A stretch of 62,194 bases of DNA. It comes from Desulfosporosinus sp. Its GTDB lineage: Bacteria; Bacillota; Desulfitobacteriia; Desulfitobacteriales; Desulfitobacteriaceae. Of the stretch, positions 17,949-27,305 are shown in pieces. The stretch covers positions 1 through 62,194 of the forward strand of contig JAIMKP010000016.1 in the NCBI GenBank assembly GCA_020692355.1. Direction: 5' to 3'. A program made the translations under genes and the position numbers. The notes beneath the pieces are model-generated. The model had not been told where the DNA came from. It saw only the letters and a list, made by a program, of their open reading frames with translations, and ran no database searches. The number at the start of each line of letters is the position of its first letter. Within the stretch, counting starts at the first letter, position 1.

Positions 17949-19247
17949 ATGACTCAACTGATCAAGGCCAGACAAGGAATCATTACTCCCGAAGTCCAAC
18001 AACTTGCAGCGGTGGAAGGGCTTACACCGGAAGAACTGTCTCAACGGGTGGCACAAGGGCGTGTCGTTATTTTGAAGAACAAAGGGCGTCAGGGTATGGC
18101 CCCGGTTGCCGTCGGCGAAAAGCTGCGGACTAAAGTGAATGCCAGTATCGGAACATCGTCTGATTGTGTTGATTTTGAAGACGAACTCAAGAAATTGCGG
18201 GTGGCCGGAAATGCGGGTGCAGATACGATCATGGATCTGAGCACGGGTGGAGACATCGATGGCTTCCGGAAACAGGTTCTGCATTCGACAACGTTGCCAG
18301 TTGGCTCAGTGCCAATCTACCAGGCCGCTATGGAGAGTATTGCCAAGCGCGGCAGCATCGTAGATATGACAGCAGAGGATATGTTTGAAGTGATCGAACG
18401 CCATGCTGCTGATGGAGTCGATTTCATGGCTATTCATGTGGCTCTCAATCAGTCCGTTCTTGAAAGACTAAAGATTCAGGGTCGGGTTACGGACATTGTC
18501 AGCCGGGGAGGAGCCTTTCTGACTGGATGGATGCTGCACAATGACCGGGAGAATCCGCTCTATGCCCAGTTTGATCGTGTTTTGGAGATCGCTAGGAAAT
18601 ACGATGTCACGCTCAGTATTGGGGATGCTATTCGGCCTGGCTGTATTGCTGATTCTCTCGATCGTGCTCAAGTTCAGGGATTGGTGGTTGTTGGCGAAAT
18701 GGTTCAGCGCGCTCTGGATGCTGGTGTACAAGTGATGGTAGAAGGCCCCGGACATGTCCCAGCCGATCAAGTAGCAGCAACGATTCTCCTACAAAAACAA
18801 CTTTGTCACCGTGTGCCATTTTTTGTTCTGGGCACCTTAGTAACAGATATAGCCCCTGGCTACGATCATATTACAGCGGCCATCGGGGGTACTCTGGCGG
18901 CCATGTCAGGAGCAGACTTTATTTGTTATGTGACGCCCGCTGAGCACTTGAGGCTTCCGACCGCCGAAGACGTCCATGCCGGTGTCATCGCCGCCCGTAT
19001 TGCCACACATGCTGCCGACCTGGTTAAAGGAGTTCAAGGCGCTTGGGAGTGGGACTTAGCAATGGCTAAAGCCCGTAAGGCACTGGATTGGGAGAAGCAG
19101 ATCGAGCTGGCCATTGATCCTGGAACGGCACAACGGATTCGTGGCGAAAGGAATGCCGCAGGGGCAGAAGCTTGCTCAATGTGTGGCAATTATTGTGCCA
19201 TGAAGGTGGTCGGTGAGTATTTAGGCAAACCCAAGGAAAACTGTTAA
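17949..19247 (+). CDS. bzaB: ThiC-like 5-hydroxybenzimidazole synthase component BzaB
   Basis: A 432-residue ThiC paralogue 72 bp after bzaA and transcribed with it. The shared family motifs are present (MDLSTGGDIDG, GVDFMAIHVALN, EGPGHVPADQ, FICYVTPAEHLRLP), and the C-terminal cluster motif is again CX2CX3C (CSMCGNYC). The start is ATG at 17949, after GGAGGGG; the in-frame ATG at 17934 includes that ribosome site. In Eubacterium limosum bzaA and bzaB together make 5-hydroxybenzimidazole. The later genes bzaC, bzaD, bzaE and cobT are not in this window, so the expected product here is 5-hydroxybenzimidazole itself. True thiamine ThiC is the alternative. Confidence 0.78.
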   Translation: MTQLIKARQGIITPEVQQLAAVEGLTPEELSQRVAQGRVVILKNKGRQGMAPVAVGEKLRTKVNASIGTSSDCVDFEDELKKLRVAGNAGADTIMDLSTGGDIDGFRKQVLHSTTLPVGSVPIYQAAMESIAKRGSIVDMTAEDMFEVIERHAADGVDFMAIHVALNQSVLERLKIQGRVTDIVSRGGAFLTGWMLHNDRENPLYAQFDRVLEIARKYDVTLSIGDAIRPGCIADSLDRAQVQGLVVVGEMVQRALDAGVQVMVEGPGHVPADQVAATILLQKQLCHRVPFFVLGTLVTDIAPGYDHITAAIGGTLAAMSGADFICYVTPAEHLRLPTAEDVHAGVIAARIATHAADLVKGVQGAWEWDLAMAKARKALDWEKQIELAIDPGTAQRIRGERNAAGAEACSMCGNYCAMKVVGEYLGKPKENC

Positions 19248-19254
19248 GTGCTTA

Positions 19255-19404
19255 TCAGAAATCCTCGACCCGGCTGGAGGGGCGCTTTCGTTCTCTGACC
19301 GCCACCTCCATCCGGCATAAATCGTACTTCGAATAGGTACATTTGGAATCACATTGGTTGCAGCGGCATGCTCCACTGCAGTCTCGGCACTGACAATTAT
19401 ACAT
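19255..19404 (-). CDS. Small cysteine-rich protein, possible metal-binding peptide
   Basis: A 49-residue frame starting MYNCQCRDCSGACRCNQC, with an AAGGAG site eight bases before its ATG. Eight cysteines lie in the first 30 residues (4, 6, 9, 13, 15, 18, 22, 30), and the pattern CxCx2C occurs twice nine residues apart. The tail is basic and polar (RERKRPSSR). The stop lies just after the end of bzaB, on the opposite strand. I do not recognise the family. The spacing resembles small metal- or cluster-binding proteins rather than a disulfide-rich secreted toxin, because there is no signal peptide. Confidence 0.65.
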   Translation of the reverse strand: MYNCQCRDCSGACRCNQCDSKCTYSKYDLCRMEVAVRERKRPSSRVEDF

Positions 19405-19528
19405 TCGAAAAACTCCTTATTCACTCACTAGTCCTTATCTCCAGTATTGCCAGATTTAGCTTATAAATTCATCAATAGAGGGATTTTTCTGACAGGAGTG
19501 AACTCGCTTCGCCCTTTGCTAAACAAAA

Positions 19529-19549
19529 GAGCCCCCTGAGTGGGGGCTC
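19529..19549 (-). terminator. Terminator for the DUF3787 gene
   Basis: GAGCCCCC (19529-19536) and GGGGGCTC (19542-19549); on the minus strand the stem is followed by TTTTGTTT. It lies about 150 bp beyond the DUF3787 stop, with the minisatellite in between. Confidence 0.75.
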
Positions 19550-19649
19550 ACATAGGAACTCACATAGGAACTCACATAGGAACTCACATAGGAACTCACA
19601 TAGGAACTCACATAGGAACTCACATAGGAACTCACATAGGAACTCACAT
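19547..19649. repeat. 12-bp minisatellite, 8.6 copies
   Basis: CTCACATAGGAA is repeated eight times without a mismatch from 19547, plus a 7-bp partial unit. The first unit overlaps the terminator stem. The units are contiguous, so this is not a CRISPR array. Read on the minus strand the array would encode CEFL repeats, but no credible gene start goes with it. Confidence 0.95.
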
Positions 19650-19699
19650 TCTCTCTGACCTCTGGCTTCTGACCTCCGACCTCTGAGTTCAGAGTTCAC

Positions 19700-19867
19700 T
19701 CACTTCTGATTCATGTCAACCCACTGCTTGGCGTTATCGACATCCTCTTCGCTAGGGATAGCCACATTGGAAACCGGTTTCGTCTTCTCAATATTTGCCC
19801 AGGGAGCAGTATCATGTTTTTCGATCGGTGTCTGCATAGAGCGTTCTTTCCAGCGGTTTTCAGTCAC
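19700..19867 (-). CDS. DUF3787 family small spore-surface-associated protein
   Basis: A 55-residue protein beginning MTENRWKERSMQTPIEKHDT and ending AKQWVDMNQK. The blocks PIEKHDTAPWANIEKTKPVS and IPSEEDVDNAKQWVD match the DUF3787 family, described in clostridia as spore-surface associated (the CDIF630_02480 type). It starts with GTG at 19867, seven bases after GGAGGG. It is small, hydrophilic and lacks a signal peptide, as expected for a protein placed on the spore by the mother cell. The ribosome site lies in a long hairpin (19877-19913), so translation may be conditional. Confidence 0.75.
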   Translation of the reverse strand: MTENRWKERSMQTPIEKHDTAPWANIEKTKPVSNVAIPSEEDVDNAKQWVDMNQK

Positions 19868-19876
19868 ATTTGATCC

Positions 19877-19913
19877 CTCCTCGCATTTTAGTATTGGCTA
19901 AAATTTGAGGAGG
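19877..19913 (-). promoter_or_regulatory. Hairpin that would hide the DUF3787 ribosome site
   Basis: On the minus-strand transcript CCTCCTC plus AAATTTTAG (19913-19898) pairs with CTAAAATGC plus GAGGAGG (19892-19877), about 16 bp with two mismatches. The second arm contains the GAGGAGG Shine-Dalgarno sequence. Confidence 0.55.
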
Positions 19914-20003
19914 TATGAATTTTAATTTATGGAGATATCTAGACATTTCCCATATCCGACCTCCTAGTATCCGACCTCCGACCTCCTACTTCTCACTTCC
20001 GAA

Positions 20004-21753
<1,750 letters not shown>

Positions 21754-21833
21754 GGATACAACCTCCTCATAATCGAATGTTTGGGAAGCTAAAAGTGCCT
21801 AGAGCAGCTTGTTGCATCTGTGATTGTTCCATG

Positions 21834-21938
21834 TCATAATTTAGATGAGACATAGCTCAATGGGGCTGTGTTTCTTGAAGGATAGTCTGAAACTCTTGGC
21901 GGGGTGGCGGACTTCCTTTTTCGTTGTAGTGTTAACAT
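21834..21938 (-). CDS. Short ORF in the amt leader
   Basis: A 34-codon frame starting MLTLQRKRKSATPPRVSD. Its site AAGGAGGTGACAG before the ATG is one of the best Shine-Dalgarno sequences in the window, and it lies between the leader terminator and amt, with 80 bp left before the amt start. The product is basic and has no recognised relatives. It may be a true small protein, a translated leader that keeps the mRNA covered, or a relic. Nothing in its codons suggests amino-acid-dependent attenuation. Confidence 0.45.
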   Translation of the reverse strand: MLTLQRKRKSATPPRVSDYPSRNTAPLSYVSSKL

Positions 21939-21964
21939 GTCTGTCACCTCCTTCGTTCTTCGAA

Positions 21965-22070
21965 GCAAAAAAAGACGCTCGTTTAGGATACTTTCCTATT
22001 CAAGCGTCTTTGCTTGTAAAATCAAAAGAAGAGAGCTCTGGGGAATATTTCCCGAAAGCACCCTTGCTTT
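21965..22070 (-). promoter_or_regulatory. Putative ANTAR antitermination element in the amt leader
   Basis: On the minus strand two hairpins with six-base loops appear in order: AAAGC-AAGGGT-GCTTT (22070-22055) and CAAGC-AAAGAC-GCTTG (22016-22001). Both loops have A at position 1 and G at position 4, the signature of RNA bound by ANTAR-domain proteins. The second hairpin overlaps the 5' arm of an intrinsic terminator, AAAGACGCT (22011-22003) pairing with AGCGTCTTT (21979-21971) plus a T run. Stabilising the second hairpin would prevent the terminator, as in known ANTAR systems. The 38-nt linker is longer than usual. Confidence 0.7.
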
Positions 22071-22077
22071 GTCTTTC

Positions 22078-22106
22078 ATTATAATAACAATGAGAACCAA
22101 TGTAAA
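22078..22106 (-). promoter_or_regulatory. Promoter of amt
   Basis: On the minus strand TTTACA (22106-22101), a 17-bp spacer and a perfect TATAAT (22083-22078). Transcription would start near 22071, immediately before the first leader hairpin. Confidence 0.75.
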
Positions 22107-22332
22107 GACCTAAATATGAATCCGTTTCGCGCAAATTCTGTTTCATACTTGTACCGTTGACGCACGTGCGGCATACAATATACCGGGGATGTCCATTATT
22201 CCTTAATTGCTTCCAAAGCTTATAACAAGTCAAGTAGGCTTTTGTGACTGAAACAATCGCTTAATCGTTAGGGGTAAGGCAAAAGGGGGAGCAGGTTGAC
22301 CAAGCTAATAATACATCGTTTATTTTGGGGTA
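22107..22332. other. Divergent intergenic stretch, no gene seen
   Basis: It separates the leftward amt leader from the rightward T-box. No reading frame with a ribosome site and no conserved structure was found. Confidence 0.5.
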
Positions 22333-22361
22333 TTGAAAATCAGGTTTTTGAGTGTTATACT
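22333..22361 (+). promoter_or_regulatory. Promoter of the T-box transcript
   Basis: TTGAAA at 22333-22338, a 17-bp spacer and TATACT at 22356-22361. Confidence 0.7.
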
Positions 22362-22384
22362 AATGAAAACTGTTGAAGGGAAAG

Positions 22385-22655
22385 TAAAACTGCAGACCAG
22401 CCTTTTAGAGAGTCAGGGTAGGTGGAAGCCTGGCAGGTTACGGAGCAGACAAATGGGTCCCGGAGGGCGGAGCGAAAGAAACATTGTCACAAAGATATGT
22501 TCTTGAGTAGCTTCCGACGCAAAGCCAGCGTTACTGGGCTAAGGGTGTGTTGGCACTCTGCAAGAGCGGATGTATCTTGATGATGCATCAATGAAGGTGG
22601 TACCGCAGGTTAACGCCTGTCCTTATATTTAAGGATAGGTGTTTTTATTTTTGTG
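22385..22655 (+). promoter_or_regulatory. T-box riboswitch, probable tryptophan specificity
   Basis: The T-box sequence AAGGTGGTACCGCAGG (22594-22609), which base-pairs with the tRNA 3' end, is followed by a terminator whose arms are CGCCTGTCCTTA and TAAGGATAGGTG with a T run (22614-22650). Stem I begins around TTTTAGAGAGTCAGG. In the expected place the specifier loop reads ACAAATGGGTCC, giving the codon UGG (22454-22456), hence uncharged tRNA-Trp. The downstream gene is a TrpX-type binding protein, which agrees with that assignment. Confidence 0.88.
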
Positions 22656-22706
22656 GTACTGGTTCTTCCACTCAGCTAGTCGGAAAGTATAACTTTCACG
22701 GCGCAT

Positions 22707-22760
22707 AAGAAAACTTGCGGTGCCGCCTTCGCTTAGGCTCTGCGCCAGCCGAGTTTTCTT
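22707..22760. repeat. Imperfect palindromic repeat (also at 55578-55616)
   Basis: AAGAAAACT at 22707-22715 mirrors AGTTTTCTT at 22752-22760. Its inner part, CTTCGC then AGGCTC then AGCCGAG and TTCTTTATAA, recurs near the end of the tct genes, so it is a dispersed element rather than part of the T-box. Confidence 0.5.
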
Positions 22761-22843
22761 TATAACTGCGGATGAATGGAAGGTTGCAGAGGAGAGAACC
22801 ATAAACTCATTGAGATGATGAAAGAAATGGGGAGGTATCTTTA

Positions 22844-23845
22844 ATGAAAAACTTAAGAAAAGTGTTACTTCTTGTTGCCCTTATCATGATGTTTTCGCTT
22901 ACTGCTTGTGGTACAACGAGTAAAACACCCACAACGCCCAATGTGGCCGCAGTCAAAAAAATAGGTATCGTTCAGATTGTGGAACATCCATCCCTTAATA
23001 CGATTCGGGAGTCCATTATTAAGGAATTGGAAGCCAAGGGACTTAAAGACGGTCAAAATATCAAGATTGACTATCAGAATGCCCAAGGCGATCAGAATAA
23101 CCTAAAATCCATCGCCCAAAAATTTGTAGCGAACAAATATGATCTCATCATTGCGATTGCAACCCCATCAGCTCAGGCAGTGGTTGGTGAGACCAAGAAC
23201 ATTCCGATTGTCTTCTCAGCCGCGACGGATCCTGTCGGATCTGGTCTGGTGGGCAGTATGGAAAAACCGGGTGCGAATGTGACAGGCACATCCGATGCCG
23301 TTTCGGCAGCCAAAATCATGGAACTTGCCAAGCGCATTACCCCCAACATTAAAACCATTGGTGCCTTGTATAATTCCGGTGAAACCAATTCGTTATCCGT
23401 TATCAACAACCTAAAGGCATATGCCAAACAAAATAACATGACCGTGGTGGATTCAACCGTCACTAACACTTCCGAAGTTCAGCAAGCCGTCACTTCTTTA
23501 GTTGGACGGGTTGATGCCATCTTCTCTCCGATAGATAATACGATTGCCTCTGCTATGCCGGTGGTGGCTCAAGCTGCCATTAAAGCAAAAATACCGGTCT
23601 ATGTGGGAGCTGACTCGATGGTTAAAGACGGAGGACTGGCCACGTTTGGCATTAACTATCAGGTGCTCGGCAAAGAGACCGCAGATATGGCGGTAGAAAT
23701 TTTAAACGGCAAGAAAGTCGGAGATATTCCGGTGAAGACCATGAGTGACATGAATATCTACGTGAATCAGGCTACCGCCAAGGCTATCGGGATTACCCTA
23801 CCGGATGATGTCTTGAAGCAAGCAGCTCAGGTTTTTGGGAATTAG
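22844..23845 (+). CDS. trpX: TrpX-type ABC substrate-binding lipoprotein (PF04392)
   Basis: A 333-residue periplasmic-type binding protein with a lipoprotein signal (lipobox LTAC, Cys22) and the two-lobed ABC_sub_bind fold: KIGIVQIVEHPSLNTIRESI at the start and ATPSAQAV, FSAATDPVGSGLV and GMNVTG-like blocks later. Proteins of this family encoded after Trp T-boxes are called TrpX and are thought to feed tryptophan to the TrpY permease and TrpZ ATPase. Here neither follows: a terminator and a chemoreceptor come next, so this is an orphan binding protein whose permease must be elsewhere or lost. Start ATG at 22844 after GGGGAGG. Confidence 0.78.
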   Translation: MKNLRKVLLLVALIMMFSLTACGTTSKTPTTPNVAAVKKIGIVQIVEHPSLNTIRESIIKELEAKGLKDGQNIKIDYQNAQGDQNNLKSIAQKFVANKYDLIIAIATPSAQAVVGETKNIPIVFSAATDPVGSGLVGSMEKPGANVTGTSDAVSAAKIMELAKRITPNIKTIGALYNSGETNSLSVINNLKAYAKQNNMTVVDSTVTNTSEVQQAVTSLVGRVDAIFSPIDNTIASAMPVVAQAAIKAKIPVYVGADSMVKDGGLATFGINYQVLGKETADMAVEILNGKKVGDIPVKTMSDMNIYVNQATAKAIGITLPDDVLKQAAQVFGN

Positions 23846-23888
23846 CAACGGGCTAGTCACCTCATCGAAAATAGATTCGGAAGTCCTT

Positions 23889-23930
23889 AAGGGGCTGTCT
23901 CACAGGGGAGACGGCTCTTTCTTTTGCTTA
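23889..23930 (+). terminator. Terminator of trpX
   Basis: GGGGCTGTCT and AGACGGCTC form a stem followed by TTTCTTTT, 45 bp after the stop. Confidence 0.75.
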
Positions 23931-24117
23931 CGCTTTTTTAATGATGCGGATACGCCCTTGGCAGATTCTCTGATGTTCAAAACATAAAAAAATAAAGCAG
24001 GAATTTGAAAGAATTACGCGAATTACCCATTGTCAGGGTCGGTGCGCTGGCAAAATTGTGAAGACACATGATGTTTTTAGCTTCCTTATATTCATCGAAT
24101 TGAAAGGGGTTAGCCAA

Positions 24118-26118
24118 ATGCGTATGAGATTACGTGTGTTTTTTGGAGTCTTGCTCCTGCTCTTTGGGGTGGGTGGACTGAGTGCGGTGGGTGGGTTCTG
24201 GTATTTTAACCATGCGCTGCAGACGTTGGTTGAGCAGGATGTGGCTCACTTAGAAAAGCTCAATACGGTTTATGCCAATGGCTTGCAGCGGGGACAGGCT
24301 CTACGTAATGTACTGCTGAATCCTGGTGATGCGACGGCCAAAGCGAATTTTGAGGATGCTGCTCAAAAGACAGAGACTGCGTTACAGTCTTTACATAGGG
24401 TGGATCTCAGTGTGCTCGATGACCAGGATGTTTCGTTGCAACGCATGTTCTTAGAAAAGATTGCGCAAGGGCAATCGCTTGAAACTATAAGCCGCGAACT
24501 TAGTCAAATAGAGACTCCTGTATGGCGTCAGGAAAAAGCGCTGGTTATGAAAGAAATTAGCCAAACTCAGCAGCGTTATGCCCTGACGGTGGTTCGTCTG
24601 CAACAGTTGGGTACGGTGTTGACCGTCGGCATGATGGTGGTTGTCATTCTCACTTTTGGGCTGATCATTTTTGCTTTTCTGGGGATATCCCGAACGATTC
24701 ATGGATTGCGCGACAGCATGACGTTGGCTGGAACTGGGGATCTGGGGGTATCAAGCCCTGTGGAAATAGGAGATGAACTGGGGGAATTGGCGGCTTCGTT
24801 TAATATGATGGTGCAGAGCCAGGCAGGGGTCTTGAAACAGGCGGACAAGGCCGCTTTAGAACTATCGGCAACGGCTGAGGAAATGGTCGCTTCGGCCCAA
24901 GAAGTGACAGCTTCTGTGGAAACGATTGATGAACGCTTGGTGAGCGTATCCGATAATGCAGCGGATGGAACTCAGACTGCGATGGAAGCATCGCAGGTCA
25001 TGCAGGAACTGGTTCACAGGATTCAAGACGCTGACAAACTGGCCAAATCAGCCCGCAGCAATTCCGATGCTACCCTCCAAGCGGCAGAAAACGGGCAACG
25101 TACGGTGGATGAGACCGTGCAGCGGATGAGTCATATTCGTTCTCAAACCTTAGAAACGGAAGAACTCATGACTTCTCTGGCGGACTATTCCCAACAGATT
25201 GAAACGATCACGCAAACGATCACAGGGTTGGCTGATCAAACTAACCTGCTGGCGTTGAATGCGGCTATCGAGGCTGCCAGGGCCGGAGAAGCTGGTCGTG
25301 GATTTGCGGTGGTGGCGGAAGAAGTGCGCAAACTGGCGGAACAGTCCAACCATGGCGCCGGCGAAGTGGCGGAACTTGTACAGAAGATAACGGCGGGTGT
25401 TGCCGCTGCGATGACCGCTGCCCAGCGCAGCCGCTCAGAGGTGAAAAGTGGTGTAGAGGTTGTTCAGCAGGCCGGAGATGCCTTGAACGCGATCCACCAG
25501 GCCGTGACTCGCAGTGTGGAAGACATGAAAGGGATCGTCGATGTCACCGATGCCGAGATGGCGCATTCCGAGAAGGTCATGCACCTGATGGATTCGGTGG
25601 CGACACGGATTGAGCAGACGGCACATGATGCGCAGGAGGTGGTAGCTACGATGCAGGAAATATCCGCTGCCATGGAAAACGTCGCTGCAAGCACGGAGGT
25701 ATCAGCGACGATGGCCACTGAACTAAAGACAGTCATAGAAAAGTTCAAGACAGCGGAAAAACAACGGACGACCAGAGAAATCTTGGAACAAGCAAAGACC
25801 GATCATCTGTATTGGTACTCCCGCTTGAAGAACATGCTAGAGGCTAAGGATTCGATCCGAGTCGAGGAATTGACCACGCAGCATACCTGTGCACTGGGGC
25901 AGTGGTATGCTCAGGCGGATGCTTCAGAACGGCAGAAACCAGGATTTGTTCGTCTGGTTGCTCCTCATGAAGCCTTCCATACCGCCTTGCGCGCAGCCGT
26001 GGAGGCCTCGTTGCAGGGGGATAAAGTGAAAGCGAAACGCTATACCAAAACTGTACAGCGTCAAGTAACAAAGGTCATGCGTATAATTAACCAGATGTTG
26101 CGGCATGAGGGAGGGTGA
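24118..26118 (+). CDS. Methyl-accepting chemotaxis protein with C-terminal zinc-binding (CZB) domain
   Basis: A 666-residue chemoreceptor. Residues about 1-30 are a first membrane helix, then a short four-helix-bundle type sensor (about 30-180) that faces outside, a second helix ([20 protein letters not shown]), a HAMP domain and the long signalling coiled coil with its conserved hairpin tip ([40 protein letters not shown]). A CZB domain is added at the C-terminus: His in KTDHLYWY, Cys in HTCALGQWY and His-x3-His in APHEAFHTA, a set known to bind zinc. It may report cytoplasmic zinc or oxidants to CheA. ATG at 24118 is preferred over GTG at 24058 because of the AAAGGGG before it. Confidence 0.9.
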   Translation: MRMRLRVFFGVLLLLFGVGGLSAVGGFWYFNHALQTLVEQDVAHLEKLNTVYANGLQRGQALRNVLLNPGDATAKANFEDAAQKTETALQSLHRVDLSVLDDQDVSLQRMFLEKIAQGQSLETISRELSQIETPVWRQEKALVMKEISQTQQRYALTVVRLQQLGTVLTVGMMVVVILTFGLIIFAFLGISRTIHGLRDSMTLAGTGDLGVSSPVEIGDELGELAASFNMMVQSQAGVLKQADKAALELSATAEEMVASAQEVTASVETIDERLVSVSDNAADGTQTAMEASQVMQELVHRIQDADKLAKSARSNSDATLQAAENGQRTVDETVQRMSHIRSQTLETEELMTSLADYSQQIETITQTITGLADQTNLLALNAAIEAARAGEAGRGFAVVAEEVRKLAEQSNHGAGEVAELVQKITAGVAAAMTAAQRSRSEVKSGVEVVQQAGDALNAIHQAVTRSVEDMKGIVDVTDAEMAHSEKVMHLMDSVATRIEQTAHDAQEVVATMQEISAAMENVAASTEVSATMATELKTVIEKFKTAEKQRTTREILEQAKTDHLYWYSRLKNMLEAKDSIRVEELTTQHTCALGQWYAQADASERQKPGFVRLVAPHEAFHTALRAAVEASLQGDKVKAKRYTKTVQRQVTKVMRIINQMLRHEGG

Positions 26119-26211
26119 GAAAAACAAGGTGGAACTTAAATTGTTAATTTATCAAGTTGTTGCGATTATTTAGTCACGGTTGTCTGGTGTCCAGGCGATT
26201 GAAAACGAAAT

Positions 26212-26240
26212 GAGACATGAAGAACCGTCCCCAGTGTCTC
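26212..26240. repeat. Short REP-like inverted repeat
   Basis: GAGACA (26212-26217) and TGTCTC (26235-26240) flank AACCGTCCCC, and AAGTGTCTCA follows at once. Sequences of this kind are dispersed in several anaerobe genomes beside REP-associated transposases; no transposase is present here. Confidence 0.4.
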
Positions 26241-26250
26241 ACCAAGTGTC

Positions 26251-26832
26251 TCAGGCTTGAGTTTGTTGATTTACCTCGGTTTCCGCAGGTGCCTCCCTTG
26301 GAGATGTTATAATTCCGTAGATTTCGTTTTCTCCATCATGAATTTTTAGCTGTTTATCTAAATCGAAATCGTTTAAGGTGATCGTATCTCCCAGTTCTTT
26401 TTTTGATACGTCAATAACTACTACATCAGGCATCAAGGCCGCTTTTCCAAAAACATCTATTTCAGATTTATAAACCTGAAGCACTAGATTCCTATTTTCC
26501 AGATGATCCTTACCTTTGAAGTTGATAGGGAGTTGCAGTCTTACCTCGTGAGTTTGCGAGACCAGCTGTACATCTAAATGAATGACTTTCCCCGTAACAG
26601 GATGCCGCTGAACTTCTTTTATAAATCCGAATTTCTTGTTGCCGCCATATTTAACCCATAATTTAGCGTTGGATCCATGGGTAACCAGAACTTTATTGAG
26701 GGCTAATGACTCAAACTTTACGGAAGTTGCCTTTGCAATACTGTCCCCATAAAGCACACCGGGTGTAAAACCCGTTTCTTTAAATTTCTTAGACGGCATC
26801 CTTTCAATGGCATTTAAAATAGTCTCTTCCAT
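26251..26832 (-). CDS. rplY: 50S ribosomal protein bL25 / general stress protein Ctc
   Basis: A 193-residue two-domain bL25 of the Ctc type. The N-terminal 5S rRNA-binding beta barrel (about residues 1-95: GFTPGVLYGD, VKEVQRHPVTGKVIHLDVQLV-like block) is followed by the TL5-like C-terminal domain (about 96-185: LQLPINFKGKDHLENRNLVLQ, ITLNDFDLD). It binds 5S rRNA in the large subunit; in Bacillus the homologue is induced by stress. It is transcribed alone, from ATG at 26832 after AAAGGAG. The first residues differ from most family members, but the core is typical. Confidence 0.88.
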   Translation of the reverse strand: MEETILNAIERMPSKKFKETGFTPGVLYGDSIAKATSVKFESLALNKVLVTHGSNAKLWVKYGGNKKFGFIKEVQRHPVTGKVIHLDVQLVSQTHEVRLQLPINFKGKDHLENRNLVLQVYKSEIDVFGKAALMPDVVVIDVSKKELGDTITLNDFDLDKQLKIHDGENEIYGIITSPREAPAETEVNQQTQA

Positions 26833-26957
26833 AAGAAATCACTCCTTTCCCTCCATTATATCAGGAAATTGAGGAAATTGAAAGATTTGTAATTGGGGGG
26901 AAATAATTCTTGCTGGTTGATCACAAACGAACTCACAAAGGCAAAAAAGGCAATAAG

Positions 26958-26997
26958 AAAGAGGGTGATGTCATTCACTGTGACATGACCCTCTTTT
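26958..26997. terminator. Hairpin with A and T tracts on both sides
   Basis: AAAGAGGGT and ACCCTCTTT with an inner TGTCA/TGACA pair. It stands upstream of bL25 and far from lutA; it could end a transcript in either direction. Confidence 0.65.
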
Positions 26998-27092
26998 TAT
27001 AATCCCGCAAGATCCTTCCTAGTGTAGAAGAGGATATTCAATTGATATTCAATTCACCTCGATAGTTCATATTTCCGGCATCTGTAGCGGAC

Positions 27093-27305
27093 TTAACATC
27101 CTACCCTATCAAGAGGTGTACGCTTGGCATCGCATCCAACGTGACGTGCATCAATGCCTTTGATGTGTCCACCGCCGGAACAGACATTTACGACCGAGCA
27201 TCCTGAAGAAAACATGCATATTCCCGAAGTTGTCCACCCTATTTGAGATATTACCCGCCCGAGAATCCAGAGATTTCGAAGAAACCTGAGAGCACCTATG
27301 GGCAT
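27093..27305 (-). CDS. Hypothetical 70-residue protein, doubtful
   Basis: A frame with a hydrophobic start (MPIGALRFLRNLWILGRVIS) and a Cys/Gly-rich end (CSGGGHIKGIDARHVGCDAKRTP). There is no clear ribosome site before the ATG, and I do not recognise it. Its main support is that the frame is long for this AT-rich spacer and its composition looks protein-like. It could equally be chance. Confidence 0.3.
   Translation of the reverse strand: MPIGALRFLRNLWILGRVISQIGWTTSGICMFSSGCSVVNVCSGGGHIKGIDARHVGCDAKRTPLDRVGC

Noticed and set aside
16590-19247. Two thiC genes for thiamine synthesis
   Set aside because: The leader is a cobalamin, not a TPP, riboswitch, and tandem thiC paralogues fit bzaA-bzaB better; kept as the alternative.
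19547-19649. Possible CRISPR array
   Set aside because: Units are contiguous 12-mers without spacers, and no cas genes are near.
19472-19699. Open frame with CEFL repeats across the 12-bp array
   Set aside because: It arises from the minisatellite being a multiple of three; no ribosome site, and it runs across a terminator.
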